NCBI RefSeq assembly: GCF_036370855.1
Contig: NC_088112.1
Coordinates: 19,150,469 to 19,214,468 of the forward strand
Direction: 5' to 3'
DNA length: 64,000 bases
Source of the DNA: Dromaius novaehollandiae
Lineage: Eukaryota; Chordata; Aves; Casuariiformes; Dromaiidae
Shown here: one piece after another, positions 14,681 through 26,845 of the stretch
Position numbering within the stretch: position 1 is the stretch's first letter
Layout of the letters: each line of letters starts with the position of its first letter
The notes under the pieces: model-generated
The model's database searches: none
The model's input: the letters and a program-made list of their open reading frames with translations, nothing else
What the model was told of the DNA's origin: nothing
Program-made: the position numbers and the translations under genes

Positions 14681-15799
14681 TTCACAACCACGTCCAAATA
14701 CTTAGATCTCTAAATAACCGTTAAGAATACAAATGCAACGTTTTCCTCCTAGTAAAACATACATTAGATCTCTATACCCTCCTTCTAAAATATCAACAGG
14801 AAAAATACTTCTACTGAAATTTTTAGTAATTGAGAAGATGTATGTCTCCAGGCTGTAGAACAAGTACCGCATGTACGTATGATGTTGTAGCCATAGGTAA
14901 TACTAGCCAGGGCTAAGAAATACCAGTGGTTCTAGGAACAACATGGCATTGGAAGAGTTAAAAACCCTAGTTAAAACTAGTTAAAAATGAAGGACCAACT
15001 TGTCTGTATCATTATCATGCAATTATCACTTGTGATACATAGACTTCATTAAAGTAGAAAGAAGGGCATTTGCACCACCTGATTTTAGGTTTCTGCCTTC
15101 AGTGTCTGAATGTGGACGATCTGCATGATGCTCTGAGCCTCCCCAGCGCATCCAGTGGCCACCATAGACCCCCCCCCCCCCCAAAACCACCTCCCAGAGG
15201 CTGCAGCGACGGCATGAGACACCTGCACACCCAACTCCAGGGCTGTGAGCCTGAACTTCCACTGCTGATCCTGCCCTGTCCCTCACCACCCCGCCGGGGG
15301 TGCCAGATCTCTGGATTCCTCCTGGACCCCAAAGCTGGGTGGGGGACCGAAAAACATGTTTGGGAAGGCTGCTTTGAAGAAATTCGGGAAATATGAAGGA
15401 TCCGACTCAAAGGTATACCATAAACATTCAGTGAATAGTACTGAGCCACAAAAAAAGGAAAAACTAAGGCAGAAATAAATGCTAAAAAAAAAAAAAGTAA
15501 AAAACATACCCAAGATTTATTTAACCCTTTCTATGAGCTTGGATTCTGTGTACTCTTAAAGCCAGTAAAACTCCCTATTAAACCAAACAGGCTGCATTGG
15601 GGGTTTTTTTAGCCGTGTTTGCATTTTGTGAGCCTCCCCTTCAGAATCCAAAGCTGTCACAGAGCACTAGAGGAAAAGAGCGTCTTCACCTTAAAGCCAC
15701 TATAAATGGTTAGATACTGCATGTCTTGGCACTCAGCTAGCACGAATGCTCTCAGCCACTGTTTAGGGTAGAGGCCAGACATGCACAGTATCAAGAAGC
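14681..15799. other. Intergenic, no gene recognised; contains C14 tract
   Basis: Nothing recognisable as an exon. A run of 14 C at 15169-15182 sits in a GC-richer patch (about 15110-15350). Open frames of up to 116 codons occur there on both strands and are proline- or glycine-rich products of the base composition, not a known protein. Confidence 0.5.
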
Positions 15800-17060
15800 T
15801 TCCTGATTGATCACAGTATATGCTAAAATAAATATGCCCTTTTCATTTGTGAACAACAGTGTGCAAAGCAGCTTCGCATTCTTGAACTCTCGCATAAATA
15901 TTGGATAGCGCGACTGAAGGCAGCCATCTAAGCTTCGTAACAGCTTTATGGGAAAGAGGAGAAAGGTGTTACTTTGGTTCTTACAAAGAACATGTGCTTT
16001 TAAAGCTGCTCTTGCAAGATTATAGGTTTTTACTTAGAGATTTTTTTTCTTTAGGTTCCTGACAGTTCAGCAAATTAATTTGCAGCCAAATACAAAGGGA
16101 GATTATTGTGTGGAACAATTAGAGAGTTTTAAAATTAAACAGAAAAGTCATGGGGAAGAATATCTTAGCTATAATTCATATTTTTGTCTCAAAGGTAATC
16201 AAAAAATTTTTATGACTTGGATCTTCTGAAGAATGAGCTTCATAACTTCCTTAGTCATTTTGCTCAGTTTTAAATATGTATTCCAGGAAAGATTTTAAAA
16301 ACATTTTTTAAGGTGCAGCTCCTCCTACATTTGTCAAAATTGCCCTACTGTAAAACTAAAAAAGTTCAATGAAAGAGATTTTATGGCAGATGTAATGAGT
16401 TAAAGTTAATGAGTATTCATAATTAATGCATGGCTTGCTGTAGCCTGGGGAAAAAACTAATTTGAGAATGATCACAACCTTTCTCTTTACGCAATCTATT
16501 TAAAAATTTAGCAATGGGTTAACTGATGGCAAAGGTTTGATAATTCCACTATTAACTGAAGTTAATAGTCCCTCAGTTTGCAGTTGTCAGAGACTGTATT
16601 AACTGTACTAATTATTATACAGCATGAATTTTAACAACAGTACTGTACTGTATTTATCACAGGCATGAGTTCAAAACTAATTAAAACACAACTAAAATTT
16701 TTTCCTATACATAGGAAAATGTTTCTCATTACTAAGGAACATTACATACTGAATAATAATAGCTTATTGCATAGTCTCAAAAAGAAACAGCAATGATAAG
16801 ACTGCTTTCATCCTCAAATTTAAATGTCAGGTGACATTTTACTCTACTAAGGAGGGACCTCAGTGGCAAATATTTCAAAGGGCTGAGAGCTGAGGTATTT
16901 CCCCTGGCTTTATATTTCATGCAGCTTTCCTTTTATGACCACTATTATAGACTATTATTATCCTGACTAATATTAGTTATTGAGCTTTTGAAATCCATTT
17001 CCATGAAGTTATGGCAATGAAATTGAAACCAATTTAATTAGCTCCATGAACGAGCAGTTG
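15800..17060. promoter_or_regulatory. AT-rich block with dense homeodomain-type motifs; putative conserved non-coding element
   Basis: The block has no open frame of note but many TAAT/ATTA cores. Examples are aaattaatttgcag near 16074, a run of gtaatgag, gttaatgag and cataattaatgcat between 16392 and 16430, and ctaattattata near 16607. Texture of this kind (AT-rich, complex, rich in homeodomain and SOX-like cores, lacking simple repeats) is common in developmental enhancers around vertebrate regulatory genes. Conservation cannot be seen from one sequence, so this is an inference and the limits are approximate. Confidence 0.3.
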
Positions 17061-17584
17061 TTCCAGGAGCAGTAAGACTTAGGACTAACTTTCACACCAT
17101 CTTCACTGAGGGCATTTTACAATTTCTCCTAGGCCATGGCCAGCGAACGCCAACATGCTGCACGATCATGAGTGCCTCACCGAGGAGTCACCACCCTGCA
17201 AGGCAACAGCCTCTCCAAGCCTGAGCCATCTCTGCCACGATCTTCCACAGCAGCTCACTATCGACACCCAGCTAATAGCGTGTGCGAAAGGGATAGGTCA
17301 AGAGAGCCCACCTGGCAACTGCAAGCACCTCCCTTGACTAATAATGATTACAGTCTTTGGCTCTGAGAGTTGGAGAGCCGAAGATACCAAGCCACAGGGC
17401 CACTAAAGTTAATGAAGACAGTGAAGAGTTAGGACTTACCAAGGTTCAGTCATGCTAATGGGAAAACTGAGCAGGCAAGAGGTGTTTCCTTTCCAGCAGA
17501 CATTGCCAGCCGGGCTTACCTGGCACAGGTCTCTTTTCCCATCTCTGCCTGGCCCCTGGGCCTTCGCCTTTCTTCTAGCTTATC

Positions 17585-17608
17585 AAAAAAAAAAAAAAAA
17601 AAAAAAAA
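17585..17608. repeat. Poly(A) tract, 24 A
   Basis: A run of 24 A is followed by an A-rich tail with interspersed G (to about 17634). No retrocopied gene or SINE body was recognised upstream on the + strand, so it is treated as a simple repeat. Confidence 0.9.
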
Positions 17609-18052
17609 GGAAAGAAAAGAAAAAGAAAATAGCAGAAAGAACCTAAAACAAAGCTTGTTTCAAAAGGCAGTAAAGACCTGACCAGTAAACTCCCCTAGAA
17701 ACAAGCAGGCAGCTCTCCTCGGTTTATAAATCTGGAACACTACAAAATTTCTGATTCAAGCCTTGGCCTGCTCCGGTCAGGGATATTGCATAGTCACTTA
17801 TATAATTAAATAGAACCCAAATGTAGAGCAGTGATAACACACGTCAAGTCCTTCTCCAGAATCTAGACTCTACCACAAAAGAAAGAATAAACTGACACAG
17901 ACACTTGAGACACAGACCTATGAGCCTTCCCCTCTCCCCCAGCCTCCCAGTACCCTTTTGGGGGGAATATGTTCTGTGAACAGTGCAAATAAAATCCAGC
18001 TCTCCTTTCGTTTGACTCCCTGAGATGACCCTTCCCAAGCGTCCCAAAATAC

Positions 18053-18097
18053 TCAAAATTTAGGAGAATGCAGAATTCAAAATTTAGGAGAATGCAG
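18053..18097. repeat. Tandem duplication, 24-bp period, two copies
   Basis: A 21-base word starting tcaaaatttagg and ending gaatgcag occurs at 18053-18073 and again at 18077-18097 without a mismatch, giving a 24-bp period. Two identical copies suggest a recent slippage or replication duplication. The copy number may vary between individuals. Confidence 0.9.
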
Positions 18098-19619
18098 TAC
18101 ACCCCTCACCTCCTCCTGATAGACACGACATCAGACTCCATCCCATCAAAATGATGAGGGGACACAGCCCCTTTCGAAATAGGGGAGATCTAAGCGTTGT
18201 TCACAATGCCGTCGCTGCTCCATCCCCGATCCCATTCAACCCGCCCTGTAAGAGATTATGGCAGTGTTATTAGTGGCATATGCAAGGCTATCATTTTGCA
18301 ATTTCCTCACAAGTTTCAGACCAAGTAGCCATATGGCTGCCTAAGGAAAAAAAGGAAGGAACTTCAGGAACATTTCTAGTAAATTCAACTTTCTTTTATT
18401 TCAGATCAGCTCTACTGTAGTAATTGAAACTACAGCTTTTTGCTCAAACCTTTCCTCAGTACTTTTCTTGTATTTCTGCAGGTCTTTCTGGAAACGGAGA
18501 AAGAAAAGGGTTGTTTTTCTTCATGAAGGACTTTGTTTAAAAAAAAAAATGAAACGAATCAATTTATTTTGTCATCCTATGGGTGACTGACTTTAGCGTG
18601 GGAGCTTGAGAGACGAGTTCAGCTGACCAAAACCTTGGCTCCTCTAAGGAGGAGCCACATCCTCCATCTCTGGCTGGCTGCCCTGCTCTTTCAGAGATGC
18701 TCTTTGGGTTTTACACAAGGTTTCTATCCTTAACACTGAAAAGAGTTAAAAAGAATCAGCAAATTTAGTTTGTTGAGTCAGACTGTTATGAATGATAAAT
18801 TAGCAATTATAAAAAGGAACGGTTTTATCAAGCAGCACACAAACAATTAAACATCAGAGCTCTTTTCTGGCCTGCTGAGACGCTCTATGTTACATTTTCG
18901 TATTTTTTTTTTCAGTCATTGATGAAAATATGCCTTAAAGTCATAGCCAACCATAGAGAGAACATGGTATCTTTCTGAAATAATGTTTATCTAAAACTCT
19001 GACATTTATGCCCACTCTGGAAAAGGCTATGTGCTACTCTTTGATCGGATCTGCTGTTCCTATTAGATGGCTACACAAGCATCTCTAAGTTAGCACCGTT
19101 TATGTGAACACTCTTCCTCTGAGCTAGCTCTGCAAGCAGGCTTAGCTCACGTTGAGACCCATAATAAATAACTGACTTTGAGCAATAGATTTGCTCTATT
19201 AATGCACGTAAGCAGGGAAGCACGCATGCAGCAAACCCTCGTACTTCCTGGCGGAAAGAATTTCCTAGTTGGGGAAGAGGTGTTGCGTTAGAGTCACGGT
19301 GGCTTGGCAGCAGGCAGGAAGATTTAACTGTCCAAAGAGTGTTGAAATTTATTAAGATTTTAGATCCACTGTTCAGTGCCGGGCAGCATCTCTTCCACAC
19401 TATTTTAGATACTTCTTTGCTCTATCATATCAGACCACCTTGCAACCTTCAGGGATTAATTCTCCTGGCCCCACCCCTGCTGGGCAAGGAAGTACTGTCC
19501 AATCCATTTTTCAAACAGAGGACTCAGTTGCAAAATAGACAACTTCTCACACACAATATAGTCCAAGAGATACACAGGCTTGGTATGTCTGCAGAAATGG
19601 GGGGGTGCTGCTTATTTGT

Positions 19620-19642
19620 AAAAAAAAAAAAAAAAAAAAAAA
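19620..19642. repeat. Poly(A) tract, 23 A
   Basis: A simple run of 23 A follows gggggtgctgcttatttgt. A second run of about 14 A lies near 19753-19766. No transcript end or retroposon body was recognised with either. Confidence 0.9.
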
Positions 19643-21735
19643 CACCCTTCCATCTATGTCCAGTGGATCATCTAGGTGTAATAATTCATCCTCCTCAGTT
19701 GGTGTTGACTCTCCTCAAAATGTACATTCAACACGGGTGTTGACACAAAGCAAAAAAAAAAAAAAACATAACCAGAGAGGGAAGAAAACCCCCTCTACCC
19801 AACCTATCACCTCAGCCAAATGCCTAATGCCGGCAAAAAATGAAGGAGGACAGTGTTGGAGAAAGAGAATTTCTGAGAGCTTCCTCAGAAGATCAAGGAC
19901 ACACCCCAGTCCCCACTGACTGAAATTCCCTACGATGAAGCCGATGTTATAATTAATCATGAAGTTTTAAAGCATAACAATGGGACTTGCAGGAGGATGG
20001 TTATATAGATGTGGGTTGTGTTTTGTGCAGCAGCGGCAGCAAGGAGAAAGACTCATTCTAGTTCCTTTGAAAAGGGGGTTGAGTAGGAAGTAGATTAAAA
20101 AGCACTATTCCCCACAGCCTCCCCAAATCCATTTCTGATCCCTAAAGAACATATTCAGGATGGGATGGGCACTGCCTTTTATCCAGCCCCCAGGTTCATA
20201 CGGGATCTTTGGCACCAGAAGAAAAATATATTTAAAACAAAAACCTGACAGTGAGATGTAGCACATCATCCCTTCTTTTCTTAATCAAAATTGAATTACC
20301 TCTATTTCAGGATGGTGTGGGGCTAATATGCACACTGCCTACAGCCAGCTAGACTCGTAGACCTTTTAATGCAGATACTTGTTCTCGGACATATCTCCCT
20401 GGCCAGGGCCAGACTGCTGAATACTGGCTAGAGGAGCATGAACCAGCCCCAGGGAAGAAAATGAGCATCATGCTGGACAGACAAGACTAATATAGTCACG
20501 TGCTGATGCATTTAAGCAGCTCAAAGATCAGGAGCAGCTTGTGTGCGTTTGAGGACCCAGCTGACAGATAGCGTGACAAGGTCACAGCACAACCACCTCG
20601 CTGGCCTTCGCTCCTCTCCAGAGCCCCACAACCTCTCGCCGCTGCCCTGGGCCAGCGCAGAGCACGAGCTTGCAAGCCCCACCGAGCTGCTCCTCTGTTC
20701 TGCACCTAACAGCAAACGAGCCAAGGAGCCTCGTGACCAGGAATCAGCTCCCTAAGAATGAAAGGGGTGCAAAAAGCCACCTTTCTCCACAATTATACCT
20801 TTTGTTTTAACTTCCAAAACTACTGCTCACCTGCTGATGCTGCATCCACTTCGGCATCACTGGATGGCCTTCCACACATTCTCCACTACATAAAACCGTA
20901 TTGGTTGTGCTTTCTCTTCTATACATGCCAAGCAAGTTATTACAAGTGGAAAATCAGCTCCCCGCCTCCCAGGACACAGGGAACCCATATTCCTACCACA
21001 CAAGGAGACAAAACCTTTTGCTTCTAGCATTGCAAAAACCAGTACAAGCTTGTCAGCTCTGTCGACCTGCTGGAATATGCTGGATGGGAGGCGGGAGAGC
21101 AAGGAGGGCTGGGATGGAAAGGAAAAACAGTGCTGCCACTGTTCAAGAAACAGCTTGAGCTATTTCCCCACACCTGCCTGAGCAGGGGGCAACCAGAAAA
21201 GCTCACCTAGATTGCAGGAGGTGCAGGACGTTTATTGCTAGCGGCCTTTTCTCAAATAGAGCTTAATGCAAGCTTGTCTTGCTGGATCACGAGGCTCTTC
21301 ACAACCCAGAGAAATGAGAAAGATTTGCACAGAGCAACAACCTCCTGCACTGGAAGGAATTTCTGCCCCAATAAAATGCACACAAGCTCCCTCTTTCACG
21401 AGACGCACAGATTGTCTGGAAGCTTTCTAAATACCTCTCCTTCAATTGCTGAAAACACGCCTCAAGAAACCTAATGTTAGAACTGTATTTTAAATATCAC
21501 ATGCAAGTCCTCGTAAAACAAAAGATTTTCAGGCTTCTCTGTACTTAGGCCAACTTCTTCAGGCACCCAGATCCATATTTAAGCCCTAAAATGTAAGATT
21601 CTTGATTCTCTGATTAGGGATCTAGTGCTTAGTTTTAAGACCCCAGACTTGAAAACATTAACCTCAATATTTGTTTCACAGACACTTGGTAATAAGTGTT
21701 TTCCTTTAGAGTGATTAAAAAAGAAATAATTTCTG

Positions 21736-23439
21736 TACTTTATTTTTATTTTCTTTCCTTTATAGAGCTTTGAGGCTGCTTTTATGTGGCACTGGAAAAA
21801 TACAGCACGTGATTTGTTACATTCTGGTCTGCTAATAGAAATAACTCCCCCCGCCTGTCATTTGCTCCTAAGAGCAGAAGGATCGTAACACAGATTGTAA
21901 ATGGTTACATTACTGAGAAAGATAATGTTTCTTTCTGTTTTCATTTCCCTGGGGTAATATTTATCATGGTAGGGGTTGTGTAAGCATATAAGAGAGAGAT
22001 CATTTATTGTTTACCAGTTTGGAAATGGGAAAAGACCCCAGGCTTTCACAGTGGGACCAAATCCTAACCAATTTTTACCACTAAAATTTGTATCCTGTTT
22101 ATTTGCAGCTTGGCTGAAAGATTGTTAAAGCAAATACTACCCCTCTGTCAGGCTGCAGAGCATCCAGCTGACCGATGCTGAGGTTCACAAGCAATTCCTG
22201 CTTCCCCCTCTTTCAGCTATGAATAATTTATGCTAGTATTTATTTCAGACAACAGCAAGACTGGACCAAGCCCTTGCCAGAGCTGCCACCGAGTCAACTT
22301 GGGGTCAGACTTCCCCAAGGACGTCCTCTCCCCTGCCCTTCACGCGGACGTACGCGCTTTCACTACCACCCAGCCACGGACGGGAACGTTGGATCTGGCT
22401 GGTACCTGCTCAGCGCCTGGTCTCCAAGCCCCAGCCCCAGGGGAGAAGCTCAGGTTTTGGTCTGCACCGCTCCAGGAGGCTCGAGCACCTTGGAGATGGA
22501 ACATCTTCTTGGCCTGCGTCTTGCTCTTGAGCGTAGCTGGAGGAACACACGCTCATTGGCGAGCTGCTCTTACCGCTGTTGGCCACCGCTGGGCCGCCTT
22601 GCACCGCACCTCCCGTCCATCTCGGCATAAGCAACCAACAGTGGTAAGAAGCAGTTGGCACGGGCAGTGGCGTGAGGAAGTAGATGACTCTTCTCCAACA
22701 CACAACCCATGCTCAGCCTCGCCTTGCCACTGCCGGCCAGAGCAAGGGCTTCCCTTTTCCCCCGTCACCCCCCAGGCAGAACGGTGCCGATCCCACTTCC
22801 AAGTGCGCCATGAAGCTTCAACATCGACAAGCTTATTTTTATTAAACTCCAGCAACGTTAGAGGCTCCATATTTGTCCTTACAGCATCGTTTCCAGGGCA
22901 CATAAAAAACCTAGTAAAACAAGTCATTAAATGCCGGAAACCTAAAAAAACCCAAAATACCTCTAACCAGACAAAAGAAACCCAACAAAGCTACCAAGTA
23001 AGAAATAAGTTAATGGGGAAAAATTGCAAGCAACTTAAGACTTTAAATGATCTCCTAAATTAAGGAAAACAATGGGAAGAGATCAGCTTTTATTTTTGTA
23101 ATTAAGGTATTATTTATGGCAAATTAGCTTTTTTGCGATTCAGCCTGCATCCAGCGCTGTAGAAAGCACGTCTGATTTACTCCCAGGGCTTCTCATCAGC
23201 TCCCCTATCAGATTCAGACAGACAGCCAAAAAGCAGGAGGAGCTTTACTCGCTCCAGAGCCTCTGTGCGCACAGGGCGCTTGTAAAACACACCGAGGATT
23301 TATTCCATGGTAGCTGGACCATGGCAATTAGCAACGGCTCTCACTCCAAGCCGTCAGCACCGGAGCTGAACCGCTGTATCTGCAGGGCAGAAAATAAACC
23401 TTCTCAGAGAGCGAGATAACGCTTGGTAGGAGCAAAAGG
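21736..23439. other. Region far upstream of SMIM32; no proven gene
   Basis: The first part (21740-22030) is AT-rich with enhancer-like texture. From about 22270 to 22760 the DNA becomes GC- and CpG-richer. A 277-codon ATG-initiated frame (22230-23063, + strand) is the longest open frame in this half of the window, but its translation has low-complexity composition and matches no family I know. A pyrimidine-rich tract ending tatttatttcag at 22246-22247 could be a splice acceptor, so a non-coding exon here is possible but unproven. Confidence 0.35.
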
Positions 23440-23730
23440 GGAACAGGCTGGCTGGCTCCGTGTCTGCGTGCAAGCGGCATGCGGGGGCAGAGGGGACCGT
23501 CCCCATGGGCGCTCACCACGTGGGTCCCCGTGCACCTCCGCACGCGTGGGGCGAGGGCGGGGAGCAATCCCGGCGGGATAGAGTGAGTGGGAAAGAGGAT
23601 GAGCGTGACCGAGGAGTCATCCCAGTGAAGACCTTTTGTTCCCTCGTCCCTTCCCCACCTCGCCTCCGCTCCCGGGCAATAGCGCGGCACACGGCCACGC
23701 TGCCAAGAAAACGTTTCGGCGCTGGGAGAA
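23440..23730 (+). promoter_or_regulatory. CpG island upstream of SMIM32; candidate promoter
   Basis: By eye, nearly 30 CpG dinucleotides fall within about 290 bp, against a CpG-poor background on both sides. Visible motifs are a CACGTG E-box at 23516-23521 and a GC box (gagggcggggag) near 23553. Two TATTTATA-like words follow at about 23831 and 23889. The island is 2.6 kb upstream of the SMIM32 coding exon on the same strand, so a first non-coding SMIM32 exon starting here is the simplest reading. A good donor (CGGAG|GTGAGC, intron G at 24445) lies downstream and would fit such an exon. An independent non-coding transcript is the alternative. Orientation is inferred. Confidence 0.4.
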
Positions 23731-26306
23731 AACACATCTAGCTCTTGCTTTTCCATGCTGATACCATTTATACACATCTTTTGTGGTATTTTTTTCCCCC
23801 TCTTGCAGAGTTGGTAATATTTGCAAAGAAGCTATTTATAACTAACTTTTTTATTTAAAGTATGTGAAACACTGAAACCGTATCCACCCTATTTATAGAA
23901 CTCGGGCCCCAGCTGCCTGTCAGCTTTTGCTACAAACTAATAACATTCCTTAAAATAAACAACCAGAAAGGATGCACATTTTGATTAAACTCAAAGTCCA
24001 GGGAGGAGAAAGCTGAAGATGGGACAGTCCTGGGAAGACAAGTGTCCTACAGCCACTCACCAAGATCTCTCCGATCTCCGGGAAGCATGATCGACAAAAC
24101 ATTTGCAAACTGTAGTAGTTTTCTTACGCTCCCATTACTTTCCAGCCACCTTGCTGGCTTTGTCCTGCTCTTTGAACCTGTCCAGAGTAGTAAATACGCA
24201 CAGCTACCGGCGCTCATGGGCCATTCCTCCTTCACTGAGGAGGAGCCATGCCTCCCACAGAGCCCGTCCCGAGCATTAAATGCAGATGGGGAAGGAAAGC
24301 CAGCCTCTTTCGAGAGCAGCACGTGTGGAAGAGTTATTGGAAAGGGGGAGAGAGAAAGAAAAAAGAAAATAAAATAAGGACAGCAAAAGCCCTAGCCCAG
24401 CAGCTGCCTGTGAAGTGAGATAAGTCCTCACCTTAGACTCGGAGGTGAGCAGACAGGTAATGGCTTTTCTGAAGACGGTCAGCTCCAGGAGCTGAAGAAC
24501 AAAGAGTCATAAGCACACGACAACTTTTAAGCACCTTAACAGATTTACTGAAGGCAAAAGGGGTTTAATTCAGATACTTAAAGTCTGGCAGAAGACTGAG
24601 AACGTGCCGAACGAGGCCTCAGAGGATGTCGCGCTCTAGTGTTGAGGTTTTTATATTTTATTTACAATTGATTGACCATAGGATTTTTTTTCCGTTTCAT
24701 TCGCTCTCTCAAGGCTGAAACATTTATTATGTTAATTGAAATGTTTAACCATCCAGGACTGCTGGCTACAGTATCTTGTCACAAGCAGCTTTACTGTTTG
24801 CTTGGATCAGTATCCTGGGAACAGAGAAAGTGTTTCGTGCTTTCTTCCATCAAGTTACCAAGTCATCTTCACTTTCTTGCTCCTCTCCACCCCTGTCCCT
24901 TCCCCCTTCCCCTTCCGAGTTGCAATGTGTTAAAATAAGGTATTAACCGTGCTTATCTGATGCACGGGAGCAGGAGATTGTGAAAGAGCGCTGGCAAGCA
25001 GCCAGCAGCTAATAGCAGCATAAAAGCAATTTGATGAAAAAGAATTAACATGCTAATTGTCAGGCTGGAGAGGGTTCTGGGGACTGTATAGAAGAAGAAA
25101 AGACAACGTTTTCTGTTTATGCTGGAGCAACCTATTTTAATAATAAAGGTCTAAGGAAGAAAGAAAGGTTTTGATGCAATACTCTTCTATTTTGTCCCAT
25201 TCTCTATTACCCTTCCCCCCATCTCCAAACCTGTAGCCACTGAAACACTCACTAGGGTTTATCAGAAGATCTCTTCCTTTTTAGCATCATGTCACTGCCA
25301 GATATCACGGGCTTCAGAAACATTCAGCACCACTGTGTAATTCTTCCCCTCGCATTGTAGCAAGCGACGCCGCAGTGGAGCTTCGAACAGGAAGAAAAAG
25401 TCATGTTTGACATAATTATGCACAGTCCCACTTCGCAGCTTGGCTGAGTCAAGGGCAGAGAGAGGTTTCCAAAGGACTAACGCCCCCCTCCCAACTTCAG
25501 TTGTTTTTTCCTCTTTGTTTAGAAAAACAAAAGGGACACTGGTCAGATTTTTATTATTATTTTTCTCAAAGCAACCGAAAGGAGCGTCTGAAAAGCTAAA
25601 GCAGAAAGCTAAGCCTCTCATTGTCGGATAAGCACACCGTTAACTGCGATTAAGAAAGTCAACTAATGCTTCACACAGCAGCAGGATTTCACCAGCAAGG
25701 AACCTTCCGAGGGAGAAAACTGCGACGGGAAATTCAGCAGGATGTCAAAGCAGCAGCTGCTTCTTTCCGTGGATCTTATTTAACCCTGGATTTGTGTGCA
25801 TCCCGCTTCTGAAAATCATCTGGAAACCTGTCGTGCCTTCCCCTTCGCAGAAAGCGAGTGCTGCCAGCCAAAGCATTTGCTCCTCTCTGCTTGATTTACA
25901 GTGCAGAGAGCCGGCTGCAGAGGAGAGCCTGTTTTGCCATGCACGTGAAGCTGCCGCGCTGTGCTTCCAGGAGGACGAAGGAGATCTTACCAACTCGTCC
26001 TAAGTGACCAGCAGACGAGCCACCGCGTTTTGCAAAACCAGGTGTGCTGGAAGAGCAAGTGCCAGAGCACCAGGTACCTGTATCGTTTTTGATTACTATT
26101 TGTGGCTGAATGCTGTAAATACGATCCAAGAAGATTTAAAGGAAGCTTACTGAACCATGCAAGTGAATTAATTTGCTTTTATTTTTATACAAAATGTGGC
26201 TGGGTTTCAGCCTGTTACGAGTGGGAACGTTCCCTCCCTATGCCAAAGACTGACTGTGTTTGCTCTCCTTCTTTACTTCTGCTGCGGAGGAAATTTAAGC
26301 AGGAAC
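23731..26306 (+). other. SMIM32: SMIM32 5' flank: probable UTR or intron and regulatory DNA
   Basis: No coding exon is visible. Candidate splice features are a donor at 24444|24445 (GGAG|GTGAGC), another at 24456 (CAG|GTAATG) and an acceptor AG at 26301-26302. The acceptor follows a pyrimidine-rich stretch near 26257-26280 and would place the exon start four bases before the ATG. About 25640-26080 is moderately GC-rich and could be a 5' UTR exon. About 24930-25060 (gctaatagcagcataaaagc and catgctaattgtcagg) looks enhancer-like. Whether the leader is spliced cannot be settled from the sequence alone. Confidence 0.35.
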
Positions 26307-26627
26307 ATGTATAGTGAATTGCTAAATTCAACCAGTGCCACTGAAGCTCACCTAATCATTCAGACTAACACACCTTACCTGAGCAGCACACAGAGACCAG
26401 TGAGCTCCTCAGCTTTTTACATGTCGACAGCCAGGGTGTTAAAAGAAGGGGAGATAAATAAGCCAGATCTGGTGACTTACATCGTTCTGTTTTTCTTTCT
26501 GCTCTTGACTGTGACACTCATTGTGCTCTTCATAAACTGCCAGCTGAAAAATTCTTTTTTTGCTACTCTTCCTTACGACAGATCACTCAGAGAAGCAAGG
26601 AGTCCGTGGAAGACGCAAACTGTCTAA
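26307..26627 (+). CDS. SMIM32: Small integral membrane protein 32 (SMIM32)
   Basis: The frame encodes 106 residues. The start is the only in-frame ATG; the frame stays open upstream but without another ATG. The protein has a polar, Ser/Thr-rich N-terminus with an N-glycosylation sequon (N7-S-T), one strongly hydrophobic segment at about residues 55-77 preceded by KPDL, and a short basic C-terminal tail containing LPYDRSLREARSPWKT. From memory, human SMIM32 has about 103 residues, begins MYGDIFNAT and ends with LPHDRSLRDARAPWKT, so both ends and the membrane helix match. The predicted topology is N-terminus outside and C-terminus in the cytosol; molecular function is not established. The gene is convergent with SMAD5, as expected at this vertebrate locus. 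The whole coding region is one exon. The most variable part is the N-terminal third. Confidence 0.85.
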   Translation: MYSELLNSTSATEAHLIIQTNTPYLSSTQRPVSSSAFYMSTARVLKEGEINKPDLVTYIVLFFFLLLTVTLIVLFINCQLKNSFFATLPYDRSLREARSPWKTQTV

Positions 26628-26845
26628 CACTAGGGAGAGAAACAATGTCTTTCGAGGGTTTGCTTTGATACACAACAGTAGCATGAACCAGAAAACCTGT
26701 GCAATAAGATGTTACTTCCATATGTCAATGAGTGGATTCAATACTCTTTAAAATCATAGGCTGCATCGCAGAAAAAAAATGCTGAAAGAAAATGTATGCA
26801 AATCAGAATAGCTGTAAATAAAGAGCTCTATTATGAACTAAAGAG
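26628..26845 (+). other. SMIM32: SMIM32 3' UTR (minimal)
   Basis: Sequence after the TAA stop is AT-rich and non-coding. The first canonical poly(A) signal on the + strand is AATAAA at 26817-26822, which would give a 3' UTR of about 200 bases. Further A-rich signals (aaaataaaaat near 27181) could serve longer forms. The end is therefore an estimate. Confidence 0.45.

Larger units (their letters stand above)
17061..21735. other. Intergenic, no gene recognised; several A-tracts
   Basis: No exon could be recognised. GC-richer patches occur at about 17130-17340, 18100-18250 and 20540-20760, and give chance open frames of 60 to 80 codons. Homopolymer A tracts lie at 17585-17608, 19620-19642 and about 19753-19766. 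An AT-rich patch near 18770-18870 (gataaattagcaattataaa and acaattaaacatc) has an enhancer-like texture but no proof of function. Confidence 0.5.
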
